A DNA stretch of 64,000 nucleotides. Origin: Rhizobium leguminosarum (GTDB taxonomy: Bacteria; Pseudomonadota; Alphaproteobacteria; Rhizobiales; Rhizobiaceae). Shown in pieces: positions 35,447 to 43,872 of this stretch (position 1 is the stretch's first letter; every line of letters starts with the position of its first letter). Location of the stretch: contig NZ_LWBS01000055.1 in the NCBI RefSeq assembly GCF_001652265.1, positions 62,001 to 126,000 of the forward strand. Direction: 5' to 3'. The position numbers and the translations under genes are program-made. The notes beneath the pieces were generated by a model, which saw only the letters and a list, made by a program, of their open reading frames with translations, was not told the DNA's origin and did no database searches.

Positions 35447-36631
35447 ATGTCTCAGCCGAGAAACGGCACACCGGGCGACGTCGAAGAAATCCATTGGCCT
35501 TCTCTGGTGGCAGCCATCTCGTCCATATCAGCCGTTGGCATAGCAATCGGCCTCGGTCTCCCGCTTCTCAGCATCATCCTCGAAAAACGCGGCATCTCCT
35601 CCACCCTGATCGGGCTCAACACGGCGATGGCCGGCGTCGCGGCGATGGCCGCCGCACCGATCACCACCCGTCTTGCCCATAAATATGGCGTTGCACCGAC
35701 AATGCTCTGGGCCGTGCTGATTTCGGCGCTGAGCGCGCTCGGTTTCTATTACGCCGAGGATTTCTGGATGTGGTTTCCGCTGCGTTTCGCCTTCCATGGC
35801 GCGACGACGACGCTATTCATCCTCTCCGAATTCTGGATCAACGCCGCTTCGCCGCCTTCCAAGCGCGGTTTCGTGCTCGGCATCTATGCGACGGTGCTTT
35901 CTCTTGGCTTCGCGGCCGGACCATTGCTCTTTTCCATCCTCGGCAGCGACGGCATCTTTCCCTTCCTGATCGGCGCCGCCGCCATCCTGCTGGCGGCCAT
36001 CCCAATCTTCATCGCCCGCGACGAAAGCCCGGTGCTCGAGGAAAAACCGGAGCTGCACTTCATGCGCTACGTCTTCCTGGTGCCGACGGCGACGGCGGCG
36101 GTCTTCATTTTCGGCGCGGTCGAAGCGGGCGGGCTGTCGCTTTTCCCGATCTTTGCGGTGCGCGCCCATTTCACCGAATCGCAGGCAGCACTTCTGCTCA
36201 CCATGATGGGCGTCGGCAACGTCATCTTTCAGATCCCGCTCGGCCTGCTTTCCGACCGCATCGCCGACAAGCGGCCGCTTCTGGCCGGCATGGCGCTGAT
36301 GGGCTTTATCGGCTCGATGATGTTGCCGCTACTGCTCAACAACTGGCTGCTGATGGCCGGGCTCCTGCTTTTCTGGGGCGGCTGCGTCTCAGGCCTCTAT
36401 ACGGTCGGCCTCAGCCATCTCGGCTCGCGGCTGACGGGCTCCGATCTTGCAGCGGCCAATGCTGCCTTCGTTTTCTGTTATGCGATGGGAACCGTGGCCG
36501 GGCCGCAAGCGATCGGCGCGGCGATCGATGTCGCTGGAAATAACGGTTTTGCCTGGGCGATTGCCGCTTTCTTCGGTCTTTACGCCCTGCTTTCCGGCAT
36601 CAGATTGATGTTCATTCGAAAACGGACTTGA
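35447..36631 (+). CDS. Major facilitator superfamily transporter
   Basis: The 394-residue protein has about twelve membrane segments in two halves of six. The loop between segments 2 and 3 ([13 protein letters not shown]) is a weak version of the MFS A motif, and the matching loop in the second half reads [15 protein letters not shown]. It resembles the YcaD-like branch; substrate unknown. The 249 bp upstream (35198-35446) contain no gene and only a poor TTGACA near 35279. It is followed by the rpmG leader hairpin. Confidence 0.88.
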   Translation: MSQPRNGTPGDVEEIHWPSLVAAISSISAVGIAIGLGLPLLSIILEKRGISSTLIGLNTAMAGVAAMAAAPITTRLAHKYGVAPTMLWAVLISALSALGFYYAEDFWMWFPLRFAFHGATTTLFILSEFWINAASPPSKRGFVLGIYATVLSLGFAAGPLLFSILGSDGIFPFLIGAAAILLAAIPIFIARDESPVLEEKPELHFMRYVFLVPTATAAVFIFGAVEAGGLSLFPIFAVRAHFTESQAALLLTMMGVGNVIFQIPLGLLSDRIADKRPLLAGMALMGFIGSMMLPLLLNNWLLMAGLLLFWGGCVSGLYTVGLSHLGSRLTGSDLAAANAAFVFCYAMGTVAGPQAIGAAIDVAGNNGFAWAIAAFFGLYALLSGIRLMFIRKRT

Positions 36632-36668
36632 CTTTTCGGGCGGGATTCGTAGTTTCGCGCCAGAATTT

Positions 36669-36706
36669 GCCGTGGAGCCCTCCGGCTTCCACGGCTTTCA
36701 TTTTCT
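36669..36706 (+). terminator. Hairpin with T-rich tail just before rpmG
   Basis: GCCGTGGAGCC (36669-36679), loop CTCC, GGCTTCCACGGC (36684-36695) pair with a single bulge, followed by TTTCATTTTCTT. It can end the MFS transcript. A possible promoter (TTGACT at 36628, TAGTTT 16 bp later) lies upstream, so it could also act as an attenuator in an rpmG leader. Confidence 0.65.
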
Positions 36707-36722
36707 TAAAGGCAGGACGACC

Positions 36723-36890
36723 ATGGCCAAGGCTACAACAATCAAGATCAAGCTGCTGTCGACAGCCGACACCGGTTTCTTCTACGTCACCACGAAGAAC
36801 AGCCGCACGATGACGGACAAGATGACGAAGACGAAGTACGACCCGGTTGCAAAGAAGCATGTCGAGTTCAAGGAAACCAAGATCAAGTAA
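36723..36890 (+). CDS. rpmG: 50S ribosomal protein L33
   Basis: The 55-residue L33 protein is part of the large ribosomal subunit. The sequence [20 protein letters not shown] followed by YVTTKNSR and the C-terminal [12 protein letters not shown] is diagnostic. It lacks the CxxC pairs, so it is the zinc-free form. AGGACG precedes the ATG. Confidence 0.97.
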   Translation: MAKATTIKIKLLSTADTGFFYVTTKNSRTMTDKMTKTKYDPVAKKHVEFKETKIK

Positions 36891-36911
36891 TCACTTGGCC
36901 TGACGGCTTTC

Positions 36912-36948
36912 AAAAAAGCGCGCGCCCTCGGGTTGCGCGTTTTTTATT
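36912..36948 (+). terminator. rpmG terminator
   Basis: AAAAAA-GCGCGCG ... GCGCG-TTTTTT with an inner CCC/GGG pairing. It lies 21 bp past the rpmG stop and ends in a run of six T. Confidence 0.85.
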
Positions 36949-36986
36949 GCTCGGACTGATCGTCTTTAAAATGATAGCGCAAACAG

Positions 36987-37101
36987 AAAAACGCCGCCCT
37001 TCCATCTTCGGGAAGTGGCGGCGTTTTCTTGAAAGGGGGTCGGCCAGCATGCAAAACGGCACGAGGAACCGCTATAACTTGCCTACTAGCCGACCGACCC
37101 C
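36987..37101 (-). ncRNA. Candidate small RNA between rpmG and pleD
   Basis: Nothing codes between 36891 and 37635. A hairpin with arms GGGGTCGG (37036-37043) and CCGACCCC (37094-37101) encloses about 50 nt. Next to it is a very strong hairpin (CGCCGCC-CTTCC / GGAAG-GGCGGCG, 36992-37023) flanked by A and T runs, so it can terminate both ways. Read leftwards this makes a compact RNA ending in a T run. Strand and 5' end are uncertain and no clear promoter is seen. From about 37110 to 37635 I see nothing but A/T-rich DNA upstream of the pleD 3' end. Confidence 0.4.
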
Positions 37102-37635
37102 ACGACCCAGGAGATGCGGCGGACCTGAGCATCATGGGGTATCGACAACTCCTCAACGGGAGCGCTTCTCTTATGAGCCGATAATTTGCGCAAAAATGAA
37201 AGAAAATCAACAAATTCTTAATGGTAAATGTTTGCAGCTTGATTCTATGGTTAAAAGTCCAGATTTGGGACATACAAAGATTTATCGGTTCTGCTTGGGC
37301 TCGAAGCGTAGGGCCTGACCCTTCGAAGAAATTCTACAATATAGCTTAACAACTTACGCCTCCCCTTCCCTTACGTGAGGTGACGTCGCCGCAATCTATT
37401 TGACCCTGTCGGCGGCAGGCATTTTTTATAGTCTTCATTTCATTTCGAGCTGCGGCCTGATGCTCGCAAGACTGTCGCTTGCCAACATATTCGCAGCAAC
37501 GCGGCGAGTCCATTTTTGGGCTATTGAGTTGCGAAATTTTCGCCCCCATTGCCCAGGCGAAGATTAAAAATCGGTAACAATTCGCTTACCGCAGTGGAAA
37601 ACTCGCAAATGTCGCATATGGGGGCAAGTGATTCG

Positions 37636-39009
37636 TCACGCCGCCGCGGCGACCACACGGTTGCGGCCGGTATTCTTGGCCTCGTAAAGAGCCAGATCCG
37701 CCTGTTTCATCAGCTGGCCCGGGGTCAGCACCGACGCAATTCGCGAGGCGATGCCGAAGGAAGCGGTGACATTCAGCGCTTCCCCGGAGTGTTTCAGCAT
37801 GAAGGGCGCGCTTTCGATCGCCGCGCGCAGGCGCTCGGCGACGGCGGCGGCAATTTCCGGCGAGGTGTCGGGCATCACGACGACGAATTCCTCTCCACCG
37901 TAGCGGCAGGCGAGATCGGCACCGCGGATGGTCGAACGGACGCGATTTGAAAATTCCCGCAGCACCTCGTCGCCGCCGTCATGGCCGTAGGTGTCGTTCA
38001 CATGCTTGAAGCGGTCGATATCGGTGATCAGCACCGAAAGCGGCCGGCCGCGCGCCATCGAACGATTGAAGAGCACGTTCAGATGATTGTCGAGATAGCG
38101 CCGGTTATAAAGGCCGGTCAGCGGATCGGTCACGGCAAGCTCGATCGTCTGCTTGACGCTGGCGCGCAGGCGGTCGTTGTAGCGCTTGCGGCGGATCTGC
38201 GTCAGGCTGCGGGCAACCAGTTCGTTGGGATCGACAGGTCGGATGATGTAGTCGTTGACGCCGAGATCGAGCGCGCGCACGACCATGTCGTCAGCGCCCT
38301 GTTCTGTGATGATCAGGATCGGCAGGAAGCGGGTGCGCTCCAGCGAGCGCAGCTGCGAGCAGAGGCGAAGCGGATCGTAATCGTCGAAGTTGGCGTTGAC
38401 GATAACGAGATCGAACGCGCTATCTGCTGCTTCGAAGAGGGCGGCCTGCGGATCGGAGAGGGCAAGCACGTCGGCGACGGGCTTCAGCGCCTTGACGATG
38501 CGTTCCTGCGAATTGGCGCGGCCGTCGACGAGCAGGACCTGAGCGGTCTCGTCGGCGCGGCCCTCGCCTGCCCGCGTGAGGTCGTCGATGCCCATCGTAT
38601 GGGCGGTGTCGGCGCGGATGCGCAGCTCATCGCTCAACGTCTTCAGCCGTAGCAGGCTCTTCACCCGGGAGATCAGCTGCAGATCGTTGACCGGCTTGGT
38701 GAGAAAATCGTCGGCGCCGGCCTTCAGGCCGCGCACTCGATCGGTCGGCTGGTCGAGCGCGGTGACCATGACGACTGGAATATGGGCGGTCTTCTGGCTG
38801 GCCTTCAGCCGCTCGCAGACCTCGAAACCGTCTATGCCGGGCATCATGATGTCGAGCAGGATGAGATCGACCTGGTTGCGCTCGCAGATCGCCAGGGCCG
38901 TGTAGCCATCGGCTGCGGTCATCACGTCGAAATACTCCGCAAGCAGCCGCGCTTCGAGCAGCTTCACGTTGGCCGGAATATCGTCAACCACCAGTATTCG
39001 CGCAGTCAT
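37636..39009 (-). CDS. pleD: PleD-type response regulator / diguanylate cyclase
   Basis: It makes cyclic di-GMP when phosphorylated. The 457-residue protein has a first receiver domain with phospho-Asp in LILLDIMMPGIDGFEV (about Asp53), a second degenerate receiver (LVIVNANFDDYDP, no proper Asp site), and a GGDEF domain with GGEEF in CRYGGEEFVVVMP. An RxxD inhibitory site (RGAD) precedes it. This is the Caulobacter PleD layout. It lies 18 bp downstream of divK, so both phospho-targets are one operon. Confidence 0.95.
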   Translation of the reverse strand: MTARILVVDDIPANVKLLEARLLAEYFDVMTAADGYTALAICERNQVDLILLDIMMPGIDGFEVCERLKASQKTAHIPVVMVTALDQPTDRVRGLKAGADDFLTKPVNDLQLISRVKSLLRLKTLSDELRIRADTAHTMGIDDLTRAGEGRADETAQVLLVDGRANSQERIVKALKPVADVLALSDPQAALFEAADSAFDLVIVNANFDDYDPLRLCSQLRSLERTRFLPILIITEQGADDMVVRALDLGVNDYIIRPVDPNELVARSLTQIRRKRYNDRLRASVKQTIELAVTDPLTGLYNRRYLDNHLNVLFNRSMARGRPLSVLITDIDRFKHVNDTYGHDGGDEVLREFSNRVRSTIRGADLACRYGGEEFVVVMPDTSPEIAAAVAERLRAAIESAPFMLKHSGEALNVTASFGIASRIASVLTPGQLMKQADLALYEAKNTGRNRVVAAAA

Positions 39010-39027
39010 CAGCGTCTTTCCGATGCG

Positions 39028-39399
39028 TCAGGCATCGCCCAGATAGGTCTTGATCGTCTCGATGAATTTCGGAACCGAGATCGGCTTGGAAACATAGGCC
39101 TCGCAGCCGCCCTGGCGGATCCGCTCCTCGTCGCCCTTCATCGCGAAAGCCGTAACGGCGATGACGGGAATCACGTGCAACTCGTCGTCTTCTTTCAGCC
39201 ATTTGGTGACTTCGAGGCCGGAGACCTCGGGAAGCTGAATATCCATCAGGATGAGGTCGGGGCGATGCTTGCGCGCCAGATCCAGCGCCTCCATACCGTT
39301 TCTGGTCTGGATCGTCGTATAGCCGGACGCCTCGATGAGGTCGCGAAAGAGCTTCATGTTGAGCTCGTTATCTTCTACAATCATCACCTGTTTGGGCAT
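39028..39399 (-). CDS. divK: Single-domain response regulator DivK
   Basis: The 123-residue receiver-only protein controls the CtrA cell-cycle pathway through DivJ, PleC and DivL. Acidic pocket residues are in [13 protein letters not shown], phospho-Asp in [16 protein letters not shown] (about Asp53), Thr in VTAFAMKGD and Lys in YVSKPIS. First gene of the divK-pleD operon. Confidence 0.95.
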   Translation of the reverse strand: MPKQVMIVEDNELNMKLFRDLIEASGYTTIQTRNGMEALDLARKHRPDLILMDIQLPEVSGLEVTKWLKEDDELHVIPVIAVTAFAMKGDEERIRQGGCEAYVSKPISVPKFIETIKTYLGDA

Positions 39400-39531
39400 G
39401 ACAAGCTGTCCCTACGTCCGTTCGCGCAGCGGTTCGTTCCATGAGAAAGGCACATGCGGACAAAAGCTGCGTGAAACCGATAGCGCACGCTACCGGTATT
39501 TGGTTGAAGAAAAGGTAACTTACCCAGCGAA

Positions 39532-39840
39532 ATGCAAAGCAATTTCAAGACTTCGAAACAACAGGCCGCCGACCCGCATGAGACGGCGATCGCCGTGCTC
39601 GGCTGGCTTGCCGGCGATCCCGAAATGTTCAGCCGTTTCCTCGCCCTGACGGGTGTGGCGCCTGGCCAGGTGCGCAACGCCGTCAACGATCCGGGATTCC
39701 TCGCCGGCATGATGGATTTCCTGATGAACCATGAACCGACGGCGATGGCCTTCTGCGCCGCGAGCGGCATCAGCCCGGAGACGGTGACGGCGGCCTGGCA
39801 GCATTTCTCTTCACCGGGCCTCGATTCCGGAGAATACTGA
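39532..39840 (+). CDS. DUF3572 family protein
   Basis: The 102-residue helical protein matches DUF3572: ETAIAVLGWLAGDPEMFSRF, then FLALTGVAPGQVR and a C-terminal helix pair. It is conserved in Rhizobiales; function unknown. It is divergent from divK. The next gene begins 2 bp after its stop. Confidence 0.85.
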   Translation: MQSNFKTSKQQAADPHETAIAVLGWLAGDPEMFSRFLALTGVAPGQVRNAVNDPGFLAGMMDFLMNHEPTAMAFCAASGISPETVTAAWQHFSSPGLDSGEY

Positions 39841-39842
39841 CC

Positions 39843-40517
39843 GTGGCCTCCGGGGAATTCGACATCTCGCATATCCGCCTCGGCGAACGGCCGTTGATCG
39901 TCTGTGACGTCGACGACGTCGTGCTGCAGTTCATCGGTCCCTTCCAGCTTTTCCTTCAGAGCCAGGGGCACGCGTTTCTGCCGCGATCGTTCCGGCTGCA
40001 CGGCAATATCGTCTCGCAAGCCGACGGCGTGGAGATCGCGGATCCAGAGGTCAGCCGGCTGATCGAGGAATTCTTCGAGGCCCAAGAGCTGTGGCAGACG
40101 CCGCTCGACCGCGTCGTCGAAACGCTCGACCGGCTTTCGGAAGAGGCCGATATCCTTTTCCTGACAGCCATGCAGCCGCGGTTCCAGGACCAACGCCGTC
40201 GCCTGCTCGACAGGATGGGCCTGCTCTTTCCGCTGCTTGCCACCGAACAACCCAAGGGGCCGATCGTTCACGCATTGCATGCCAGCCGCTCCCTTCCCGT
40301 CGTCTTCATCGATGATATGGCGCGCAATCTGCATTCCGTCAGGGATCATGTCGCCGATTGCCTGCTGATTCACCTGATGCCGAACTCGCCCGTCCATCGT
40401 TTCGCGCCGGCCGCCTCCGCCGATATCACCCGCGCCAGCGACTGGACGCATGCGGCCGAGCTCATCGAGGCGCATTTTGTTTCCGGCACTGTCACGCACG
40501 CAGTTCCAGCCGCATGA
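39843..40517 (+). CDS. HAD-like hydrolase family protein
   Basis: The 224-residue protein starts at GTG, 2 bp after the DUF3572 gene. Motif I appears as ICDVDDVVLQF, a DxD nucleophile pair. Motif II-like TAMQP and a late FIDDMARNL (motif IV) are present. That supports a HAD phosphatase fold; substrate unknown. Its last 26 bp overlap the 3' end of the opposite-strand acetyltransferase gene. Confidence 0.75.
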   Translation: MASGEFDISHIRLGERPLIVCDVDDVVLQFIGPFQLFLQSQGHAFLPRSFRLHGNIVSQADGVEIADPEVSRLIEEFFEAQELWQTPLDRVVETLDRLSEEADILFLTAMQPRFQDQRRRLLDRMGLLFPLLATEQPKGPIVHALHASRSLPVVFIDDMARNLHSVRDHVADCLLIHLMPNSPVHRFAPAASADITRASDWTHAAELIEAHFVSGTVTHAVPAA

Positions 40518-41085
40518 GCGGACGGCCGTCCTTGCGCCGTGCTACCGTCTCGAAACCGGCGGCATCGAAGATGGCCGTCGAGCCGATGCAGAGCGTCACC
40601 GATTTCGACTGCTTCACATGATCGATCGGACAGGCTTCGAGCAGCCGCGCTCCCTGGCGCCGGGCGTAGTCGACCGCGCCGGCGAGCAGACGGTGGCCCA
40701 TTCCCTTGCCACGCAGTTTGGGCAGCAGGAAGAAGCAACTGACGGCCCAGATGGATGGATCATGCGCATCGCCCTCCTCCAGCGGCCGCGAGACGGTGCG
40801 CGGCGAATTGAACTGCGGCACGTCGTGGCGCGGTCCGACCTGCACCCAGGCGACCGGCACGCCGTCGGCATAACCGAGGATGCCAGGCGGCGGACCCGCC
40901 TCGATCCGCTCCCGCATATGCGCCTTGCGTTCGTCGGCCGCCATCTCAGTCCTTATCGCATGCGGCAGGCGCAATGCGACGCACCAGCAGTTATAGAAGG
41001 CACCCTGCGGCCCGAACACGATCTCGAAGTCGTCCCAGCGTTCTGGCGTTACCGGCTCGAAACGAAGATCGTTATCCAAAGGCAA
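40492..41085 (-). CDS. GNAT family N-acetyltransferase
   Basis: The 197-residue protein has the GNAT acetyl-CoA loop in FFLLPKLRGKGMGHRLL near residue 120 (R/Q-x-x-G-x-G form) followed by the long helix AGAVDYARRQGARLLEACP. The N-terminal part with YNCWCVALRLP is typical of a rhizobial GNAT subgroup of unknown substrate. The start is TTG at 41085 with GGGAG upstream. It is divergent from dinB. Confidence 0.82.
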   Translation of the reverse strand: MPLDNDLRFEPVTPERWDDFEIVFGPQGAFYNCWCVALRLPHAIRTEMAADERKAHMRERIEAGPPPGILGYADGVPVAWVQVGPRHDVPQFNSPRTVSRPLEEGDAHDPSIWAVSCFFLLPKLRGKGMGHRLLAGAVDYARRQGARLLEACPIDHVKQSKSVTLCIGSTAIFDAAGFETVARRKDGRPLMRLELRA

Positions 41086-41100
41086 AGCTCCCAGCTTCTC

Positions 41101-41150
41101 TTGAGACTCGGAAGCTTAAGGCGTAATGTCCGACCGTTCAATCTTTGTTC
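41101..41150 (+). promoter_or_regulatory. SOS (LexA) box and promoter of dinB
   Basis: GTTC-AATCTTT-GTTC at 41136-41150 is a perfect GTTC-N7-GTTC box, the LexA site of Rhizobium and relatives. A possible promoter is TTGAGA (41101-41106), 17 bp, TAATGT (41124-41129), which would put the transcription start at the box. Confidence 0.75.
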
Positions 41151-41155
41151 TCATC

Positions 41156-42448
41156 ATGACGCCCGCGCCTGACAAGACACCCGGCTTCTGTCGCGACTGC
41201 CTTGCCGAGCAGAAGGGCGAGGCGCGCCGGTGCGTTTCCTGCGGCAGTCCCCGCCTCGTGCGCCATCGCGAACTCTATGCCTTGACGCTTGCGCATATCG
41301 ATTGCGACGCCTTCTACGCAGCGGTGGAAAAACGCGACAATCCTGATCTTGCCGACAAGCCCGTTATCATCGGCGGCGGCAAACGCGGTGTGGTTTCCAC
41401 TGCCTGCTATATCGCCCGTATCCACGGCGTGCGTTCGGCCATGCCGATGTTCAAGGCGCTGGAGGCATGCCCTCAGGCGATCGTCATCCGCCCCGACATG
41501 GAGAAATATGTCCGGGTCGGGCGGCAGGTGCGCGCAATGATGCAGGATCTGACGCCGCTGGTGCAGCCACTATCGATCGACGAGGCGTTCCTGGAGCTCG
41601 GCGGCACGGAGAGGCTGCATCACGATCCGCCGGCGCGTACGCTGGCCAAATTCGCCCGTCGCATCGAAAGGGAGATCGGCATCAGCGTTTCGGTCGGGCT
41701 TTCCTATTGCAAATTTCTCGCCAAGGTCGCCTCCGACCTGCAGAAGCCGCGCGGCTTTTCGGTCATCGGCCGCGAGGAAGCGGTCGAGTTCCTGGCGCCG
41801 CGTCCCGTCACCACGATCTGGGGCGTCGGCAAGGCCTTTGCGGCGACGCTGGAGGCGGACGGCATCCGCACCATCAGCCAATTGCAGCAGATGGAGGAAA
41901 ACGACCTGATGCGCCGCTACGGCAGTATCGGCCAGCGGCTCGCCCGGCTGTCGCGTGGCATCGATGACCGCGAAGTGCATCTCAACGATGCCGCCAAGAG
42001 CGTTTCGTCCGAGACCACCTTCTTCGATGACATCTCGCGTTATGACGATCTGGTGCCGATCCTGCGCAACCTCTCCGAAAAGGTCTCCTGGCGGCTGAAG
42101 AAAAGCGGCATTGCCGGCCAGACCGTAGTTTTGAAGATGAAGAGCGCCGATTTCAAATCGCGCACCCGCAACCGCAAGCTTGAAGACCCGACCCAGCTTG
42201 CCGACAAGATCTTCCGCACCGGACTCGAGCTTCTCGAAAAAGAGACTGACGGTACGAAGTTCCGCCTGATCGGCATCGGCGTCACCGATCTCGGCGATGC
42301 CGCCCGCGCCGATCCGCCCGATCTCATCGACCAGCAATCGGGCCGGCGAGCCGCGGCCGAAGCGGCGATGGACAAGCTGCGCGACAAATTCGGCAAGCGG
42401 ACGGTCGAGACCGGCTATACGTTCGGCGGCAGCAAGCGCGATCACTAA
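41156..42448 (+). CDS. dinB: DNA polymerase IV (Y family)
   Basis: This error-prone translesion polymerase is about 430 residues. The N-terminus carries a CRDC ... CVSC zinc-finger-like extension not found in E. coli DinB. The palm has [20 protein letters not shown] and the acidic pair in [11 protein letters not shown]. The finger-thumb parts include [21 protein letters not shown] and the helix-hairpin-helix [12 protein letters not shown]; the little finger domain follows. A beta-clamp motif may sit near the end. ATG 41126 is in frame and would add 10 residues, but then the SOS box would lie inside the gene, so I prefer 41156. Confidence 0.93.
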   Translation: MTPAPDKTPGFCRDCLAEQKGEARRCVSCGSPRLVRHRELYALTLAHIDCDAFYAAVEKRDNPDLADKPVIIGGGKRGVVSTACYIARIHGVRSAMPMFKALEACPQAIVIRPDMEKYVRVGRQVRAMMQDLTPLVQPLSIDEAFLELGGTERLHHDPPARTLAKFARRIEREIGISVSVGLSYCKFLAKVASDLQKPRGFSVIGREEAVEFLAPRPVTTIWGVGKAFAATLEADGIRTISQLQQMEENDLMRRYGSIGQRLARLSRGIDDREVHLNDAAKSVSSETTFFDDISRYDDLVPILRNLSEKVSWRLKKSGIAGQTVVLKMKSADFKSRTRNRKLEDPTQLADKIFRTGLELLEKETDGTKFRLIGIGVTDLGDAARADPPDLIDQQSGRRAAAEAAMDKLRDKFGKRTVETGYTFGGSKRDH

Positions 42449-42540
42449 CGCGTGAGGCTTGCCAGCCAGGCGGCCCATAAAATCTTCCTTAAACTTCGTC
42501 CCATAATGTGCCGGGCAAGTATTGCGTATGGTTGGGTCTC

Positions 42541-43797
42541 ATGTTCTCGCGTCTCGTCTTCGGCCTCGGCTTGCTGTCGGCCACCGCACTCGTGCACCCC
42601 GCTCTTGCCGCGGATGCGCGCACGCTGCAGATCATCGTCTCGAAGGACAAGCAGTCGCTCGTGCTCTATGACGGCGCCGAAGTCGTCGCGACCTCGAAGG
42701 TCTCGACCGGCAAGGACGGCCACACGACGCCGAGCGGCATCTTTTCTGTGCTCGAAAAGCAGAAATATCACGAATCCAATCTCTATTCGGCGGCGCCGAT
42801 GCCGTTCATGCAACGGCTGACCTGGTCCGGCATTGCGCTGCATGAATCCAATTCCGTGCCGCGGTATCCGGCCTCGCATGGCTGCGTGCGCATGCCCGGC
42901 GCTTTCGCAAAAATGCTTTATGGGATGACCGACCCCGGTGTCCCCGTCATTATCAGCGACAGTGAACTGGTGCCGCAACCGATCGATCATCCGACCCTTT
43001 TCCATCCGGATGCACCGGCGGCGATGCCGCTACTTTCGGATGTCGAACTGCGGCCCTCCATGCCCGACAGCCCCGAAAAGCCGGTGCAGGTGGCGATGAA
43101 CGATACCGCTGCGATGCCGATGCCGGCAGTGCAGCCGATTGCAGCGCCCGAACCCGAGCCGCCGTCCGAGCCGATCAGCATGCTGATTACGCGCCGGACG
43201 CTGCGCGAGACGGTGATCGACATCCAGACCCTGCTCAACCAGCTCGGTTTTCCCGCCGGCAATCCGGACGGCTTGCTCGGTTCGTCGACCGTACAGGCGA
43301 TCAAGACCTTCAAGACGCTACGGCCGGCGGAATTTGCCGGCGACAGGAGCCTGGTCTCCGACACGCTGCTCAGAGAAGTCTATGCCGCGGCTGGCAAGGG
43401 CGAGCCGCCAAACGGCGTCATCATGGTGCGGCAGGCCTTCAAGCCGATCTTCGATGCGCCGGTGACGATCGCCGATCCGGGGCTGGCGCTCGGCACACAT
43501 TTCTTCACGCTGCATGCAGTCGATGAAAAGGCCGGCACCGCCGACTGGCTCGGCATCACGCTCAACAACAGTCTCTCCCGCGAGACGATGAAGCGGCTCG
43601 GCATCACCAATCAGGAAAGCTCGATCATTACAGGCAAGCCGATCGCCCGTTCGCTCAGCCGGATTACCATCCCCGACGAGACCCGCCGCAAGATCGACGC
43701 CCTGATGGCGCCCGGCTCGACGCTGACGATCTCCGATACCGGCCTCGGCCGGGAGACCGGCGAAGGCACGGATTTCATCACGATCACCCGCGGGTGA
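42541..43797 (+). CDS. L,D-transpeptidase (YkuD) with peptidoglycan-binding domain
   Basis: This exported cross-linking enzyme should form 3-3 cross-links or anchor proteins to the wall. From ATG 42541 it has 418 residues with signal peptide LVFGLGLLSATALVHPALAA. The YkuD domain contains KDKQSLVLYDG, STGKDGHTTPSGIF and the catalytic motif HESNSVPRYPASHGCVRM (Cys nucleophile). A Pro-rich linker precedes a PG-binding-1 helical bundle (DIQTLLNQLGFPAGNPDGLLG). A GTG at 42508 is in frame but would spoil the signal peptide. Confidence 0.92.
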   Translation: MFSRLVFGLGLLSATALVHPALAADARTLQIIVSKDKQSLVLYDGAEVVATSKVSTGKDGHTTPSGIFSVLEKQKYHESNLYSAAPMPFMQRLTWSGIALHESNSVPRYPASHGCVRMPGAFAKMLYGMTDPGVPVIISDSELVPQPIDHPTLFHPDAPAAMPLLSDVELRPSMPDSPEKPVQVAMNDTAAMPMPAVQPIAAPEPEPPSEPISMLITRRTLRETVIDIQTLLNQLGFPAGNPDGLLGSSTVQAIKTFKTLRPAEFAGDRSLVSDTLLREVYAAAGKGEPPNGVIMVRQAFKPIFDAPVTIADPGLALGTHFFTLHAVDEKAGTADWLGITLNNSLSRETMKRLGITNQESSIITGKPIARSLSRITIPDETRRKIDALMAPGSTLTISDTGLGRETGEGTDFITITRG

Positions 43798-43820
43798 CGG
43801 GCATCACGCTCTTTGTTTTT

Positions 43821-43869
43821 ATGCATGTCGTTATCCCGGAACCGCTGCACACTTCCGGGCGACATGCAT
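43821..43869. repeat. ATGCATGTCG palindromic repeat between convergent genes
   Basis: ATGCATGTCG and CGACATGCAT are the outer arms. CCCGGAA/TTCCGGG are the inner arms around loop CCGCTGCACAC. It sits between the stops of the transpeptidase gene and dnaE1, where it could act as a bidirectional 3' hairpin. Confidence 0.8.
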
Positions 43870-43872
43870 TAA

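Noticed and set aside
39419..39443. Possible SOS box near divK (GTTCGCGCAGCGGTTC)
   Set aside because: The spacer between GTTC halves is 8, not 7, and neither neighbour is a damage-response gene.
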